DNA from: Peptococcaceae bacterium
GTDB lineage: Bacteria > Bacillota > Peptococcia > DRI-13 > PHAD01
Reading direction: 5' to 3'
DNA length: 59,125 nucleotides
NCBI GenBank assembly: GCA_024655825.1
Contig: JANLFJ010000018.1
Span: forward strand, 1-59,125
Positions 33,079-40,780 of this stretch are shown one piece after another (positions within the stretch are counted from its first letter, which is position 1; every line of letters starts with the position of its first letter). The notes below the pieces were generated by a model. That model ran no database searches. It was given only the letters and a program-made list of their open reading frames with translations, and was not told where the DNA came from. A program made the translations under genes and the position numbers.

Positions 33079-33390
33079 TCATGCCCGGCCAATGTCTGGG
33101 ACCCATCCCGGAGTAATAACCTCATAAACTACGGCCGGTTTTTTATATAACTGGTTTTTAGGTCTTCCCCTCCGTCTGGGGGCTTCTATAACTATTGCTG
33201 GCTGAGGTTTGTTTTTCTTTGCCTCTATCCAGGCATCCAGTTGTTGAGCGTCTACCTTCCATCTCCCGCAGATGAAGTATGCAGGAAATGTGGGATCGGT
33301 TGCTATTAGCTTCCTGATGCAGGTATCGCCCATATCAAGCTTCTCACGAGCTTTTTTGAGAGATATCATCCGGCGTTCGATGGTGGACAC
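33079..33390 (-). CDS. Excisionase-like DNA-binding protein
   Basis: A 103-residue protein with an excisionase/MerR-type winged helix (ISLKKAREKLDMGDTCIRKL, then YFICGRWKVDAQQLDAWIEA) and an AT-hook-like RRRGRPK at about residues 72-78. It is the second gene after Cro and a candidate directionality factor for the integrase. The start is odd: GTG 33390 lies inside the SD and ATG 33369 is too far from it, whereas GGAGG is eight bases before an ATC at 33381. Confidence 0.75.
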   Translation of the reverse strand: MSTIERRMISLKKAREKLDMGDTCIRKLIATDPTFPAYFICGRWKVDAQQLDAWIEAKKNKPQPAIVIEAPRRRGRPKNQLYKKPAVVYEVITPGWVPDIGRA

Positions 33391-33405
33391 CTCCTTCTGA
33401 CCCTC

Positions 33406-33618
33406 TTACACCGCTTTCTTACTCGTCGCTTTGCCTTCGTCCGGGAAAAACAGCGTCCAGTCAAAACCAAGCACAGCAGCTATTTTTTTAGCTACCTCTA
33501 CGGAGGGAGAAGAATCTCCACTTTCTATTTTAGATATTAAGGTTCTATCCTTGTTGATTAGACTTGCTAATTGTTGTTGTGTGAGACCCTTCTTCTTCCT
33601 TTCACGTTTTAAATCCAT
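33406..33618 (-). CDS. Cro-like XRE-family repressor
   Basis: A 70-residue helix-turn-helix protein (RKKKGLTQQQLASLINKDRT, LISKIESGDSSPSVEVAKKI). The ATG at 33618 has AGGTGGTG upstream; the longer frame runs into the operators. It is divergent from the CI-like gene and first in the leftward early operon, so a Cro role is inferred. Confidence 0.85.
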   Translation of the reverse strand: MDLKRERKKKGLTQQQLASLINKDRTLISKIESGDSSPSVEVAKKIAAVLGFDWTLFFPDEGKATSKKAV

Positions 33619-33658
33619 TTTTATCACCACCTTTGTGAAGTTTCTTCTCCTATGCTTG

Positions 33659-33687
33659 ATTATATGTGAATAATTTTCGCATGTCAA
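33659..33687 (-). promoter_or_regulatory. Leftward early promoter (cro/early operon)
   Basis: On the minus strand TTGACA (33687-33682), a 17-base spacer and TATAAT (33664-33659): an exact consensus promoter directed at the Cro-like gene. Operator O1 fills the spacer. Confidence 0.9.
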
Positions 33688-33739
33688 TATATTTTGTGGA
33701 GATTTTTCACATATATTGTTATGTGAATTATTTTCACAT
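33664..33739. promoter_or_regulatory. Three phage repressor operators between cro and cI
   Basis: Three 7-5-7 inverted repeats with half-site ATGTGAA/TTCACAT: O3 at 33721-33739 is perfect, O1 at 33664-33682 has one mismatch, and O2 at 33694-33712 has two in its left half. O1 covers the leftward promoter spacer and O3 the rightward one, the classic lambda-type arrangement. Binding by the CI-like and Cro-like proteins is inferred. Confidence 0.85.
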
Positions 33740-33744
33740 ATAAT
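33716..33744 (+). promoter_or_regulatory. Promoter for the CI-like repressor
   Basis: TTGTTA (33716-33721), 17 bases, TATAAT (33739-33744), directed at the CI-like gene. The -35 is weaker than that of the opposing promoter, and O3 overlaps the spacer, consistent with autoregulation. Confidence 0.75.
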
Positions 33745-33777
33745 TAAATAAAACTCTGAAACATTGGGGTGAAAAAA

Positions 33778-34104
33778 GTGAAATTAAGTGAAAAATTGAA
33801 GGAACTTCGGACATCAAAGAAACTAAACCAAAGCGATGTTGCCGATATATTAAAAATTGATAGAAGCACTTACGGAAAATATGAAACCGGTGATAGCTCG
33901 CCAGATTATGAGAAACTGATTAAACTAGCCGATCTCTTTGACTGCTCTGTTGATTACCTCCTGGGCCGCACAGACATAAAAACCCCTATCGAAACCATCG
34001 CCGCCCACCATGACGGAGATGACTGGACAGAGGAAGAACTGGAGGATATTGAAAAGTTTAAGGAGTTTGTCCGGTCTAAAAGAGATAAGAGGAAATTATT
34101 TTAA
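33778..34104 (+). CDS. CI-like XRE-family phage repressor
   Basis: A 108-residue repressor. The helix-turn-helix occupies residues 1-60 (KLKELRTSKKLNQSDVADIL, STYGKYETGDSSPDYEKL, then LFDCSVDYLLGRTD); the acidic C-terminal part (DWTEEELEDIEKFKEFVRS) has no peptidase domain. GTG at 33778 is six bases past GGGGTG and preferred to the GTG at 33769. The next gene is an ImmA-type peptidase, so induction probably works by cleavage of this repressor rather than RecA-driven self-cleavage. Confidence 0.88.
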   Translation: MKLSEKLKELRTSKKLNQSDVADILKIDRSTYGKYETGDSSPDYEKLIKLADLFDCSVDYLLGRTDIKTPIETIAAHHDGDDWTEEELEDIEKFKEFVRSKRDKRKLF

Positions 34105-34144
34105 GACGAATCAGATAAGACAATAAGTAATCAATGAGGTTACA

Positions 34145-34621
34145 ATGTACGAAACGCTCCTTGAAGAAGCTGCCAAAGAGCAGATCGAAATCGCATATCT
34201 CCCGTTAAAAGACAGGCTGAAAGGCTTATACGGTGATAACGTCATTGCCATTAACAGCAACATAAACACTACTGCCGAAAAGGCCTGCATCCTGGCCGAA
34301 GAGCTTGGCCACTATCACACAACGGTTGGTGATATCCTGGATCAAACCAAGCTTAATAATAAGAAACAAGAAAAGCGTGCCCATGTGTGGGCATACAAAA
34401 GACTTGTGCCGCTGGATAAATTAATATCAGCGTATGAAGCAAGAGTTATGAACAGATTTGAATTGGCTGAATACCTAGGCGTAACTGAAGATTTTTTAAA
34501 TAAAGCGATTGACTACTATAAAGAAAAATACGGCCTCTACTACCGTATCAGAGATTACTTTATTTGCTTTGAACCATTAATGATTATCGAAGCGTTTAAT
34601 GACAAAAAATTTTTACCCTAA
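34145..34621 (+). CDS. ImmA/IrrE-family metallopeptidase
   Basis: A 158-residue protein. The metal motif reads ILAEELGHYH (Glu52, Glu53, His56), where the first His of HExxH is Glu, a variant seen in phage members. The rest is helical with ANRFELAEYLGVT-like C-terminal repeats. In ICEBs1, ImmA cleaves the repressor ImmR; by position this protein would act on the CI-like repressor. Its 3' end overlaps the longer integrase frame. Confidence 0.82.
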   Translation: MYETLLEEAAKEQIEIAYLPLKDRLKGLYGDNVIAINSNINTTAEKACILAEELGHYHTTVGDILDQTKLNNKKQEKRAHVWAYKRLVPLDKLISAYEARVMNRFELAEYLGVTEDFLNKAIDYYKEKYGLYYRIRDYFICFEPLMIIEAFNDKKFLP

Positions 34622-34655
34622 TAACCGAATATATGTTCGTTATAAGGAGGCTTTT

Positions 34656-35819
34656 ATGCAAAAGTATACAACCAGAATAGATAAAATAGCGGAAAAACAC
34701 TACCGTATTGTCATTAATTTGGGCCGGGATAAGAACGGTAAGTATCCCAAAAAACGCCGTGATGTTCACGGTACACGCCCGGAGGCCGAAGAGGTCCTCC
34801 GGCAAATGCTAGATGAACTGGAAAACCCGCCTAAGAGGTTTTCCGAACAATTAACCGGCGAGTTTCTCCTTCTATGGGTGAATACCATCGCAAAGCCCGA
34901 TTTGGAGCAAAACACTTATGAAAGCTATAAATGGGAAATCGAAAGGCATATTAATCCTTGTATAGGACATATTCCCCTTTGTGAGCTTACACCTATGCAC
35001 ATCCAAACATTTTACAGCTATTTGGCAGAAGCCGGCAAGCTTCGTGGCAAGGGCGGGTTATCCAACCGGTCTGTGATCTATAAAGGGGCTATACTAAACC
35101 AGGCTCTTGCCAAGGCCGTCGATCTTGAGCTAATAGAAAAAAATCCCTGTGACAGCGTAAAGCCGCCCAGAGATAAAAAGAAAAAGCAAAAAAAGGATGA
35201 AATGATTGTCTTAACAAAAGAGGAGCTAAAAACTTTTCTGGCCGATACAAGAGACCATCCAGATTGGGCGCTCATACACACGGCAGCTTATACCGGCATG
35301 AGGCAATCAGAGCTTTTAGGTTTACGCCGCGAGGATATTCTATGGAAACAAAAGAAAATTCGTGTCAAGATGACTCTGCACCGGCTTCAAAATGGAGAAT
35401 ACGAACACCGGTCACGAACAAAAAACACTACAAGCACAAGACTTATTCCGGTAACACGACGGGTTTTGGCAGTCCTCAGATGGCACTTATGGAAGCAGTC
35501 AAAATCAATTAAAAGCACACCGAAAAACCAAAAATTTAATTCCCTTGTTTTTCTCGACCAGGAAGGCATACCGCTTGACAGAAGAAACTTGTCTCATCGT
35601 TTTTCTAATCTTGCGGCTAAAATGGGCTATCCCGGGATGAGATTTCATGATTTACGTCATACCCACGCAACAATTCTTTTGGCTGCTGGTGAAATGATCA
35701 ATGCCGTAAGTGAAAGGTTAGGCCATGCTGACGTTCAAACTACCCTCAATACCTATGGACATGTACTTCCCAAAAAGGCTGACGATACTGCGGAAAAATT
35801 TGATAAGCTACTCCAGTGA
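34656..35819 (+). CDS. int: Phage integrase (tyrosine recombinase)
   Basis: A 387-residue integrase starting at ATG 34656 (AAGGAGG five bases upstream). The N-terminal arm-binding domain is residues 1-60, the core-binding domain about 62-165, and the catalytic domain has Arg216 (YTGMRQSE), His331/Arg334 (HDLRHTHAT), His357 (LGHADV) and Tyr367 (LNTYGHV). It lies 100 bases from the 3' end of tRNA-Leu, the probable attachment gene. All catalytic residues are intact. Confidence 0.95.
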   Translation: MQKYTTRIDKIAEKHYRIVINLGRDKNGKYPKKRRDVHGTRPEAEEVLRQMLDELENPPKRFSEQLTGEFLLLWVNTIAKPDLEQNTYESYKWEIERHINPCIGHIPLCELTPMHIQTFYSYLAEAGKLRGKGGLSNRSVIYKGAILNQALAKAVDLELIEKNPCDSVKPPRDKKKKQKKDEMIVLTKEELKTFLADTRDHPDWALIHTAAYTGMRQSELLGLRREDILWKQKKIRVKMTLHRLQNGEYEHRSRTKNTTSTRLIPVTRRVLAVLRWHLWKQSKSIKSTPKNQKFNSLVFLDQEGIPLDRRNLSHRFSNLAAKMGYPGMRFHDLRHTHATILLAAGEMINAVSERLGHADVQTTLNTYGHVLPKKADDTAEKFDKLLQ

Positions 35820-35827
35820 TATTTTTT

Positions 35828-35861
35828 TAGCCCATAATTAGCCCATTTTTAGCCTTTAGCC
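35828..35861. repeat. TAGCC repeats behind integrase (candidate arm-type sites)
   Basis: TAGCC begins at 35828, 35839, 35850 and 35857; the first three are spaced by 11 bases and continue as TAGCCCAT/TAGCCT. They lie between the integrase stop and the attachment tRNA, where integrase arm-type or excisionase sites would be. Function is inferred. Confidence 0.5.
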
Positions 35862-35888
35862 TATTGTTTTATGCCTAAAAAGCAAAAT

Positions 35889-35909
35889 AAAAAAGGCCCG
35901 AACGCCTTG
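35889..35909 (-). terminator. Terminator downstream of the tRNA operon
   Basis: On the minus strand AAGGC, a GTTCGG loop and GCCTT, then TTTTTATTTT. It lies ten bases past the tRNA-Leu CCA. Because integration probably replaces the tRNA 3' end, this terminator may be phage-supplied. Confidence 0.7.
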
Positions 35910-35918
35910 TGTCTGTAG

Positions 35919-36005
35919 TGGTGCGGCTGAAGGGACTTGAACCCCCACGTCCTTGCGAACACTAGAACCTGAATCTAGCGCGTCTGCCAATTCCGCCACA
36001 GCCGC
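35919..36005 (-). tRNA. tRNA-Leu (CAG); probable prophage attachment gene
   Basis: The minus strand folds into an 87-base class II tRNA: acceptor GCGGCTG with CAGCCGC, anticodon loop TTCAGGT with CAG, a long variable arm, GGTTCAAGT T-loop, and an encoded CCA (35921-35919). Its 3' end faces the prophage integrase, the standard arrangement of tRNA-gene integration. Confidence 0.95.
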
Positions 36006-36073
36006 ATGTGCATGATACATATTATATTTTAGACTTCCCACTAAAAAAAGCAAGTGAAAAATTGTTATCCTCT

Positions 36074-36149
36074 TGGCTGGGGCGGCAGGAGTCGAACCTA
36101 CGCATGACGGAGTCAAAGTCCGTTGCCTTACCAACTTGGCTACGCCCCA
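36074..36149 (-). tRNA. tRNA-Gln (TTG)
   Basis: Acceptor TGGGGCG with CGCCCCA, anticodon loop CTTTGAC (TTG), T-loop GGTTCGACT, discriminator G and encoded CCA. It lies upstream of tRNA-Leu in the same operon. Confidence 0.93.
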
Positions 36150-36154
36150 GTAAA

Positions 36155-36240
36155 TGGTGGAGGGGGTAGGATTCGAACCTACGAAGGCAGTGCCAGCAGA
36201 TTTACAGTCTGCCCCCTTTGGCCAGCTCGGGAACCCCTCC
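36155..36240 (-). tRNA. tRNA-Tyr (GTA)
   Basis: Acceptor GGAGGGG with CCCCTCC, anticodon loop CTGTAAA (GTA), a long variable arm, T-loop GGTTCGAAT, and encoded CCA; 86 bases. Confidence 0.94.
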
Positions 36241-36273
36241 ATTTATCATGTTTGTTGTCCTGGATTCTAGGAA

Positions 36274-36349
36274 TGGAGCCGACGATGGGACTCGAACCCG
36301 CAACCTGCTGATTACAAGTCAGCTGCTCTGCCAATTGAGCTACGTCGGC
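36274..36349 (-). tRNA. tRNA-Thr (TGT)
   Basis: Acceptor GCCGACG with CGTCGGC, anticodon loop CTTGTAA (TGT), T-loop GGTTCGAGT, encoded CCA. The 70 bases between this and tRNA-Asp hold no further complete tRNA that I can fold. Confidence 0.94.
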
Positions 36350-36419
36350 ACATTCGCTGGCGGTCAATAGCCGGCACTAGTTGAACTGTCGACCATTCCA
36401 CCAGTAATGAGTTTATAGA

Positions 36420-36496
36420 TGGCGGAGCTGACGAGAGTCGAACTCGCGATCTCCTGCGTGACAGGCAGGCATGTTAGGCCACTACACCACAGCTCC
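36420..36496 (-). tRNA. tRNA-Asp (GTC)
   Basis: Acceptor GGAGCTG with CAGCTCC, anticodon stem CCTGC/GCAGG around CTGTCAC (GTC), T-loop AGTTCGACT, discriminator G and encoded CCA. Confidence 0.93.
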
Positions 36497-36571
36497 GGCC
36501 CGGGATATGTGAGGCGAGAGGTTAGAAGCAAGATTGTCCTGTTCCCAACTTCCCACTTTTCACTTGTTTTA

Positions 36572-36646
36572 TGGTGACCCGGACGGGAATCGAACCCGTG
36601 TTACAGCCTTGAAAGGGCCGTGTCTTAACCGCTTGACCACCGGGCC
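36572..36646 (-). tRNA. tRNA-Glu (TTC)
   Basis: Acceptor GGCCCGG with CCGGGTC (one G-U pair), anticodon loop CTTTCAA (TTC), T-loop GGTTCGATT, encoded CCA. The D-arm GTGGTCAAGCGGTTAAGAC is typical of tRNA-Glu. Confidence 0.94.
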
Positions 36647-36662
36647 ATATGACAATTATTCA

Positions 36663-36739
36663 TGGTCGGGGCAGAGGGATTTGAACCCCCGACCCCCTGG
36701 TCCCAAACCAGGTGCGCTTCCAAGCTGCGCTATGCCCCG
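36663..36739 (-). tRNA. tRNA-Pro (TGG)
   Basis: Acceptor CGGGGCA with TGCCCCG, anticodon loop TTTGGGA (TGG), T-loop GGTTCAAAT, encoded CCA. First gene of the tRNA operon, 20 bases past the promoter -10. Confidence 0.94.
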
Positions 36740-36758
36740 TTTTGACGTGGCGAATTAT

Positions 36759-36787
36759 ATATTAACAAATTATCACCCTGAGGTCAA
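36759..36787 (-). promoter_or_regulatory. tRNA operon promoter
   Basis: On the minus strand TTGACC (36787-36782), a 17-base spacer, and TAATAT (36764-36759), directed at tRNA-Pro and the six tRNAs behind it. A TATAAT five bases further down is an alternative -10 with longer spacing. Confidence 0.75.
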
Positions 36788-36790
36788 GAG

Positions 36791-36823
36791 TAATTGCCAT
36801 CCATTTGTAATTGCCATCCATTT
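36791..36823. repeat. Tandem 17-base repeat upstream of the tRNA operon
   Basis: TAATTGCCATCCATTT occurs at 36791-36806 and again at 36808-36823, a period of 17. It lies between the tRNA promoter and the divergent 287-residue gene. It could be a small duplication or a binding site; no function is evident. Confidence 0.6.
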
Positions 36824-36914
36824 TTATAGTACGCGCTGTTGATAATTCCTGTCATAAATGTCTCGCTTGTAAATAATTATTATTAGATAAGTTCCTGGCC
36901 ACGAGGTGATATAT

Positions 36915-37778
36915 ATGTTTCCCATCAACCGTTTAATGGAAAAAAAAATATTAAGCAACATCAACCGTATTGTGCATATCCTTATTGAATTAAGCCACCA
37001 GGAAGAGTCGAAAAAGAAGCCTTTTCTTGACGAAGCCGTTTTCTTGCTCAAGGAAATACACCCCCTCCTTTTGCGCCTGGTAGACGGTAAAGAAGCGCTG
37101 ATGGAATCGTTAATCAGGCAGCTTGTTTCCCAAAAACTCCCTCATCCTTCTGTTTTAAAAAGTTTCGGTACCCTGCAAAAGGATTTAACCATCATCATCG
37201 GGCGGGTCCTGAGCGAAGACCAAACCGCACCTATTATTAAAGAAGACACCTTGCCCGCTGGCGAAGCCTGTTCCCATGATATGGAAGGTGCGCCACCGGA
37301 ACCGGTCCTGGATGAGAACCCCATAAATGATATAGTTGATACATGTACCGCAGCACCTGTGGAAGATGCGGCCGAGACACCTGTAGCCCAGGATTTGGTC
37401 GAACCTGCCAGCGACGAACCTCCCCCGCCGGCAGAAACTGATTCCGGCGCCTTGCCCGCCGCGGAGCAAGCTGATTTGACCTCTTCGCAACCGGACCAAG
37501 AGGTTCAAGAAAAAAAATCCGCAGGTAATCTACACTGCCTCATTAAAAGCATGTATACAAATGAAACAGTCATCAAAGGTTTCATTTTTTATAACCTGTC
37601 ATTTGACTACTATTTGCCGGAAAGAAAAACCGCAATCATGGTCAAGAAATATAAGCGAACAAAAAACGGAATACATGATTATCTCTTGAAGAAAAACGGT
37701 ATAATCCTTGTGGAAATTGAACCGGAAGAAAGCAATAATCTCCATGCTCTTTCCCAGAAATTACCCCGCTTTTCTTGA
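36915..37778 (+). CDS. Unrecognised protein with acidic Pro/Ala linker
   Basis: A 287-residue protein with no family that I recognise. Residues 1-95 are helical (INRLMEKKILSNINRIVHIL, EAVFLLKEIHPLLLRLVDG). Residues about 110-205 are an acidic, Pro/Ala/Glu-rich, probably disordered linker. Residues 215-287 form an alpha-beta C-terminal domain (CLIKSMYTNETVIKGFIFYN, then DYYLPERKTAIMV). There is no signal peptide. ATG 36915 has GAGGTG six bases upstream. It is convergent with the FtsA-like gene. Related proteins may exist only in close relatives. Confidence 0.7.
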   Translation: MFPINRLMEKKILSNINRIVHILIELSHQEESKKKPFLDEAVFLLKEIHPLLLRLVDGKEALMESLIRQLVSQKLPHPSVLKSFGTLQKDLTIIIGRVLSEDQTAPIIKEDTLPAGEACSHDMEGAPPEPVLDENPINDIVDTCTAAPVEDAAETPVAQDLVEPASDEPPPPAETDSGALPAAEQADLTSSQPDQEVQEKKSAGNLHCLIKSMYTNETVIKGFIFYNLSFDYYLPERKTAIMVKKYKRTKNGIHDYLLKKNGIILVEIEPEESNNLHALSQKLPRFS

Positions 37779-37805
37779 TCTCTCTGTAAAGCTGTAAAAC
37801 CTATT

Positions 37806-39920
37806 CTATTTCCATGTTATGGTTATTTTATCCTCTTGCTGCAGCTCGTAAGTGTATTCCTTTTCTTCGCCGTTTACCAAAAGAACAAGTCTTGTTTTGC
37901 CTGGAGGCGGCTGGGGTGAAAAATCTATCTCTTTGAACACATCAATCAGGATTGGCCTAAATTCATGCGGGCTCAAGTCATATTGTATTCTATCTCCCGC
38001 TTTCACTGGTGTCTGCAGTTCCGCCGCCTCGTCATTTACCCTGATCTGGCTGTTTTTTAGGACAACTTTTTTATTATTGACATATACCACAAATTTATTT
38101 CCTGTTTCATGCGGCAGGACATCCGCCACTTTTAGTTCAGGCAATTTATAGAGGATTTTGTCTCCGGGGCCAACCGTCTCCCCTGGCTTTGCCGGCCGGC
38201 CGTTCTTTTTTATCACCGCCAGGTCAAGGAGGCTTACTTCCTTCTGGTTGATTTTGATTTTTTGTTTTTTATCCGCCAATCCCATGCTTTCAAGAACTTC
38301 ACCAATTGTCCATTTCATGTTGACTTGAACTTTGCAGCCGTCCCTGATCTCATCATCAATGGAGATAACGGATTCGCCTTCACGAATGACCGGCATCAAT
38401 TCAAAGCTTTTTTCATTGACGGTACAGCACCCGGCAGCATCTTTCAGAATATCACGGAACGTACCTCGTCCGTTTTCACCGGTTGTTCCCGGTTCAAACA
38501 TGATGCGGTCCCCGTTTTTTACCTTGTCGTTAAACAGGGCGATCTTTTCGTTTAAAAGTACGCGTCCTGGCTTGCCTGGTTTGCCTGGAATTGTGTATAA
38601 ACGACCGTTTATTTCGCAGCTCAGGGCCATCCCCGGCCTGCCGTATATATCCTTAAGGTTATAGCCGCCAGCGATAACTGCCTCGGCCACATTATTCTGG
38701 GAAAGGTTGAGAAGCGTAACCGGCGCGCCGTTCACATTTACAGTTATAAATCCCATGGTGGAGCAAGTTAAAGCAGTATAGGCAATCCCCAACACGGTAA
38801 TGAACGATGGGCCGCTGTATTCGCCGGGAAGATTGCGGACCATTGACAGCTTCTCGACCTGCTGGACTACTACCCTATTTTCCGGTATTTCTAAAGCCCT
38901 TGCAAGGCTGGCTGGAAGTCCCGGCGTCAGGCTTCCACCGCCGACAAGGAGCACAGCCTGCGGTGGTTTGCCATTCAGGGCCAGTATTTCCCTGGCTAGT
39001 GCCCCAGCTAGGTTGTTGACGGCAGGTTCCAGAAACGCTTTGGCTTCAAGGCTGGAAATAGCCTGCTCTATTCCCAACACATCGGTGGTTATAATCTCGT
39101 CTTTAGTGTTAAGCTGAATTTTAACCTCTTCCGCCTTGTTAAAATCCAGCAGGTATTTGTCGCTCAAAGCTTCTGTTATTTCATCTCCGGCCATTGGAAC
39201 CATGCCAAAAGCCGATATGCTGTTTTCTCCGCAGACCGCAATATCCGCTGTTCCGGCACCGATGTCAACCAGCACAAGATTGAGACGGCGCATCGCCGGG
39301 GTCAAGATCAGGTTGGCGACAGCTATTGGCTCCAGAGTAATGCTGTAAAGCTCAAGGCCAGCAAGATTAACGGCAGCCTGCAAGGAGTCGACCACTATCC
39401 TGGGCAAAAACGTGGCCAGTACATCCACCTCGGCTTCCTGTCCTCTTTGTCCTGCAAGCGAGCCGATTTTTATACCGTCTAGTCTTTCTTCAACGATGCT
39501 GTAACCCACACAATAATACTGCTGGGAAAGAGGCGTCTGCTCGAAGCGCGTAATGGGAAGGGAAAGCTGCGCGTGCTGGACGGCCTGCAGTTCGAGGGAA
39601 ACAAGGTCTTCCCTGGAAATGACCGTGCTCATGGGATACTTCTGTTTAGCTTTCCCTTTAACTGTGATCAGGGAACGACCTGCAGCCGCAACCGCCACCT
39701 TTTTCAGTTCCTGCCCGGATATTTCTTTCATTTCCAGAACAAGTTCTTCAATCGCCCTGCTGACCTGGTCGACATGATGGATTTGCCCGTCCAGCATAGC
39801 CCTTGACTTGTGTTCTTTATAACGAAGATGTGAAACAACCAGGTTTTCTTTTTCCATCCTGGCTAAAAGGGCCATAACTGTTCGCGTCCCGATATCCAGC
39901 ACGAAAATGTCGCCCTGCAC
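37806..39920 (-). CDS. Large FtsA-like ATPase with C-terminal extension
   Basis: A 704-residue protein. Residues 1-370 have the actin-fold pattern of FtsA/PilM: phosphate loops FVLDIGTRTV and VLVDIGAGTADIAV, an SHS2-like 1C insert (about 85-165), and AVLLVGGGSLTPGLP as the adenosine motif. The last 330 residues, not part of FtsA, hold repeated small beta modules (GPGDKILYKLPE, KFVVYVNNKKVVLKNSQIRV, TPVKAGDRIQYDL). There is no obvious membrane-binding helix. The GTG at 39920 has GGGGTG six bases upstream. It is 31 bases after cheR. A morphogenetic or division-related scaffold is inferred; it is not the canonical ftsA, which would neighbour ftsZ. Confidence 0.75.
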   Translation of the reverse strand: MQGDIFVLDIGTRTVMALLARMEKENLVVSHLRYKEHKSRAMLDGQIHHVDQVSRAIEELVLEMKEISGQELKKVAVAAAGRSLITVKGKAKQKYPMSTVISREDLVSLELQAVQHAQLSLPITRFEQTPLSQQYYCVGYSIVEERLDGIKIGSLAGQRGQEAEVDVLATFLPRIVVDSLQAAVNLAGLELYSITLEPIAVANLILTPAMRRLNLVLVDIGAGTADIAVCGENSISAFGMVPMAGDEITEALSDKYLLDFNKAEEVKIQLNTKDEIITTDVLGIEQAISSLEAKAFLEPAVNNLAGALAREILALNGKPPQAVLLVGGGSLTPGLPASLARALEIPENRVVVQQVEKLSMVRNLPGEYSGPSFITVLGIAYTALTCSTMGFITVNVNGAPVTLLNLSQNNVAEAVIAGGYNLKDIYGRPGMALSCEINGRLYTIPGKPGKPGRVLLNEKIALFNDKVKNGDRIMFEPGTTGENGRGTFRDILKDAAGCCTVNEKSFELMPVIREGESVISIDDEIRDGCKVQVNMKWTIGEVLESMGLADKKQKIKINQKEVSLLDLAVIKKNGRPAKPGETVGPGDKILYKLPELKVADVLPHETGNKFVVYVNNKKVVLKNSQIRVNDEAAELQTPVKAGDRIQYDLSPHEFRPILIDVFKEIDFSPQPPPGKTRLVLLVNGEEKEYTYELQQEDKITITWK

Positions 39921-39951
39921 GGACTTCACCCCATTTATGAATTGATAATAT

Positions 39952-40722
39952 TTATACTTTTTTGTAGAAAAAAATGGCTACAGGCTGAAAACCAATCTCC
40001 CTGGCCTGAATAATTTGCTCGGTGCTTCCGGTAAACAGTATTCCTCCCCGCCGGAGGGCTGAATGAAGCTTGTTATAAAGCAGTGTTTTTGACTCCTCTG
40101 TAAAATAAATCACGACATTCCGGCAAACGATCAAATCGAGCTGTTTCGGAAAACTGTCCCTCAGCAGATTGTGGCATTTGAATGTCACCATTCTTTTAAG
40201 GGTGTCCACAACCAGGTACCCGTTATCCTGCACCCTGAAATACTTCTTCAGGTACGCAGCAGGAAGGCCAGTCACTGCCTTGGCCGGATAAAAGCCTTCT
40301 ATCGCTTTATTTAACGCCCTTTGATCGAAGTCTGTGGCCAGGATCGTGTGCTGGCCTGCCGGAGCCGCCTCCGAAAGGAGCATCGCCAGGGTATAGGGCT
40401 CTTCGCCTGTTGAGCAGCCCGCACTCCATACTCTCAAATTAGGAGATTGGATCAAAAGAGAAGGAAGAATCTGCTTTTCCAGCACTTGCCATTGCGAAAT
40501 ATTGCGAAAAAACTCCGAAACATTTATCGTCAGATGGTCAACAAACCTTTCCAGCACTTCTTTTTCGTTTTTCATTCGTTTGATAAACGAAACATAATCC
40601 TCAATGTTCAAGGCCCTCATCAACGAGTTGATTCTTCTTTCCATTTGCGGCCTTTTATAGCCTGTCAAATCGATGTCCAGGTTCTTCTTCAAATCGACCA
40701 GGAATCTTTCGTATTCGTCCAT
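39952..40722 (-). CDS. cheR: Chemotaxis protein methyltransferase CheR
   Basis: A 256-residue methyltransferase that methylates receptor glutamates using AdoMet. The N-terminal helical domain (YKRPQMERRINSLMRALN) and the SAM-binding domain (NVSEFFRN, VWSAGCSTGEEPYTLAMLL, LDLIVCRNVVIYF) are complete. No other chemotaxis gene adjoins it; a soluble receptor is at 58127. Orphan CheR genes are common in clostridia. Confidence 0.92.
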   Translation of the reverse strand: MDEYERFLVDLKKNLDIDLTGYKRPQMERRINSLMRALNIEDYVSFIKRMKNEKEVLERFVDHLTINVSEFFRNISQWQVLEKQILPSLLIQSPNLRVWSAGCSTGEEPYTLAMLLSEAAPAGQHTILATDFDQRALNKAIEGFYPAKAVTGLPAAYLKKYFRVQDNGYLVVDTLKRMVTFKCHNLLRDSFPKQLDLIVCRNVVIYFTEESKTLLYNKLHSALRRGGILFTGSTEQIIQAREIGFQPVAIFFYKKV

Positions 40723-40780
40723 CAGCTTACCACGCCCCGGTTGGATTCTTCAAACATTTCTTGCTTTGCTTAATTATTCC

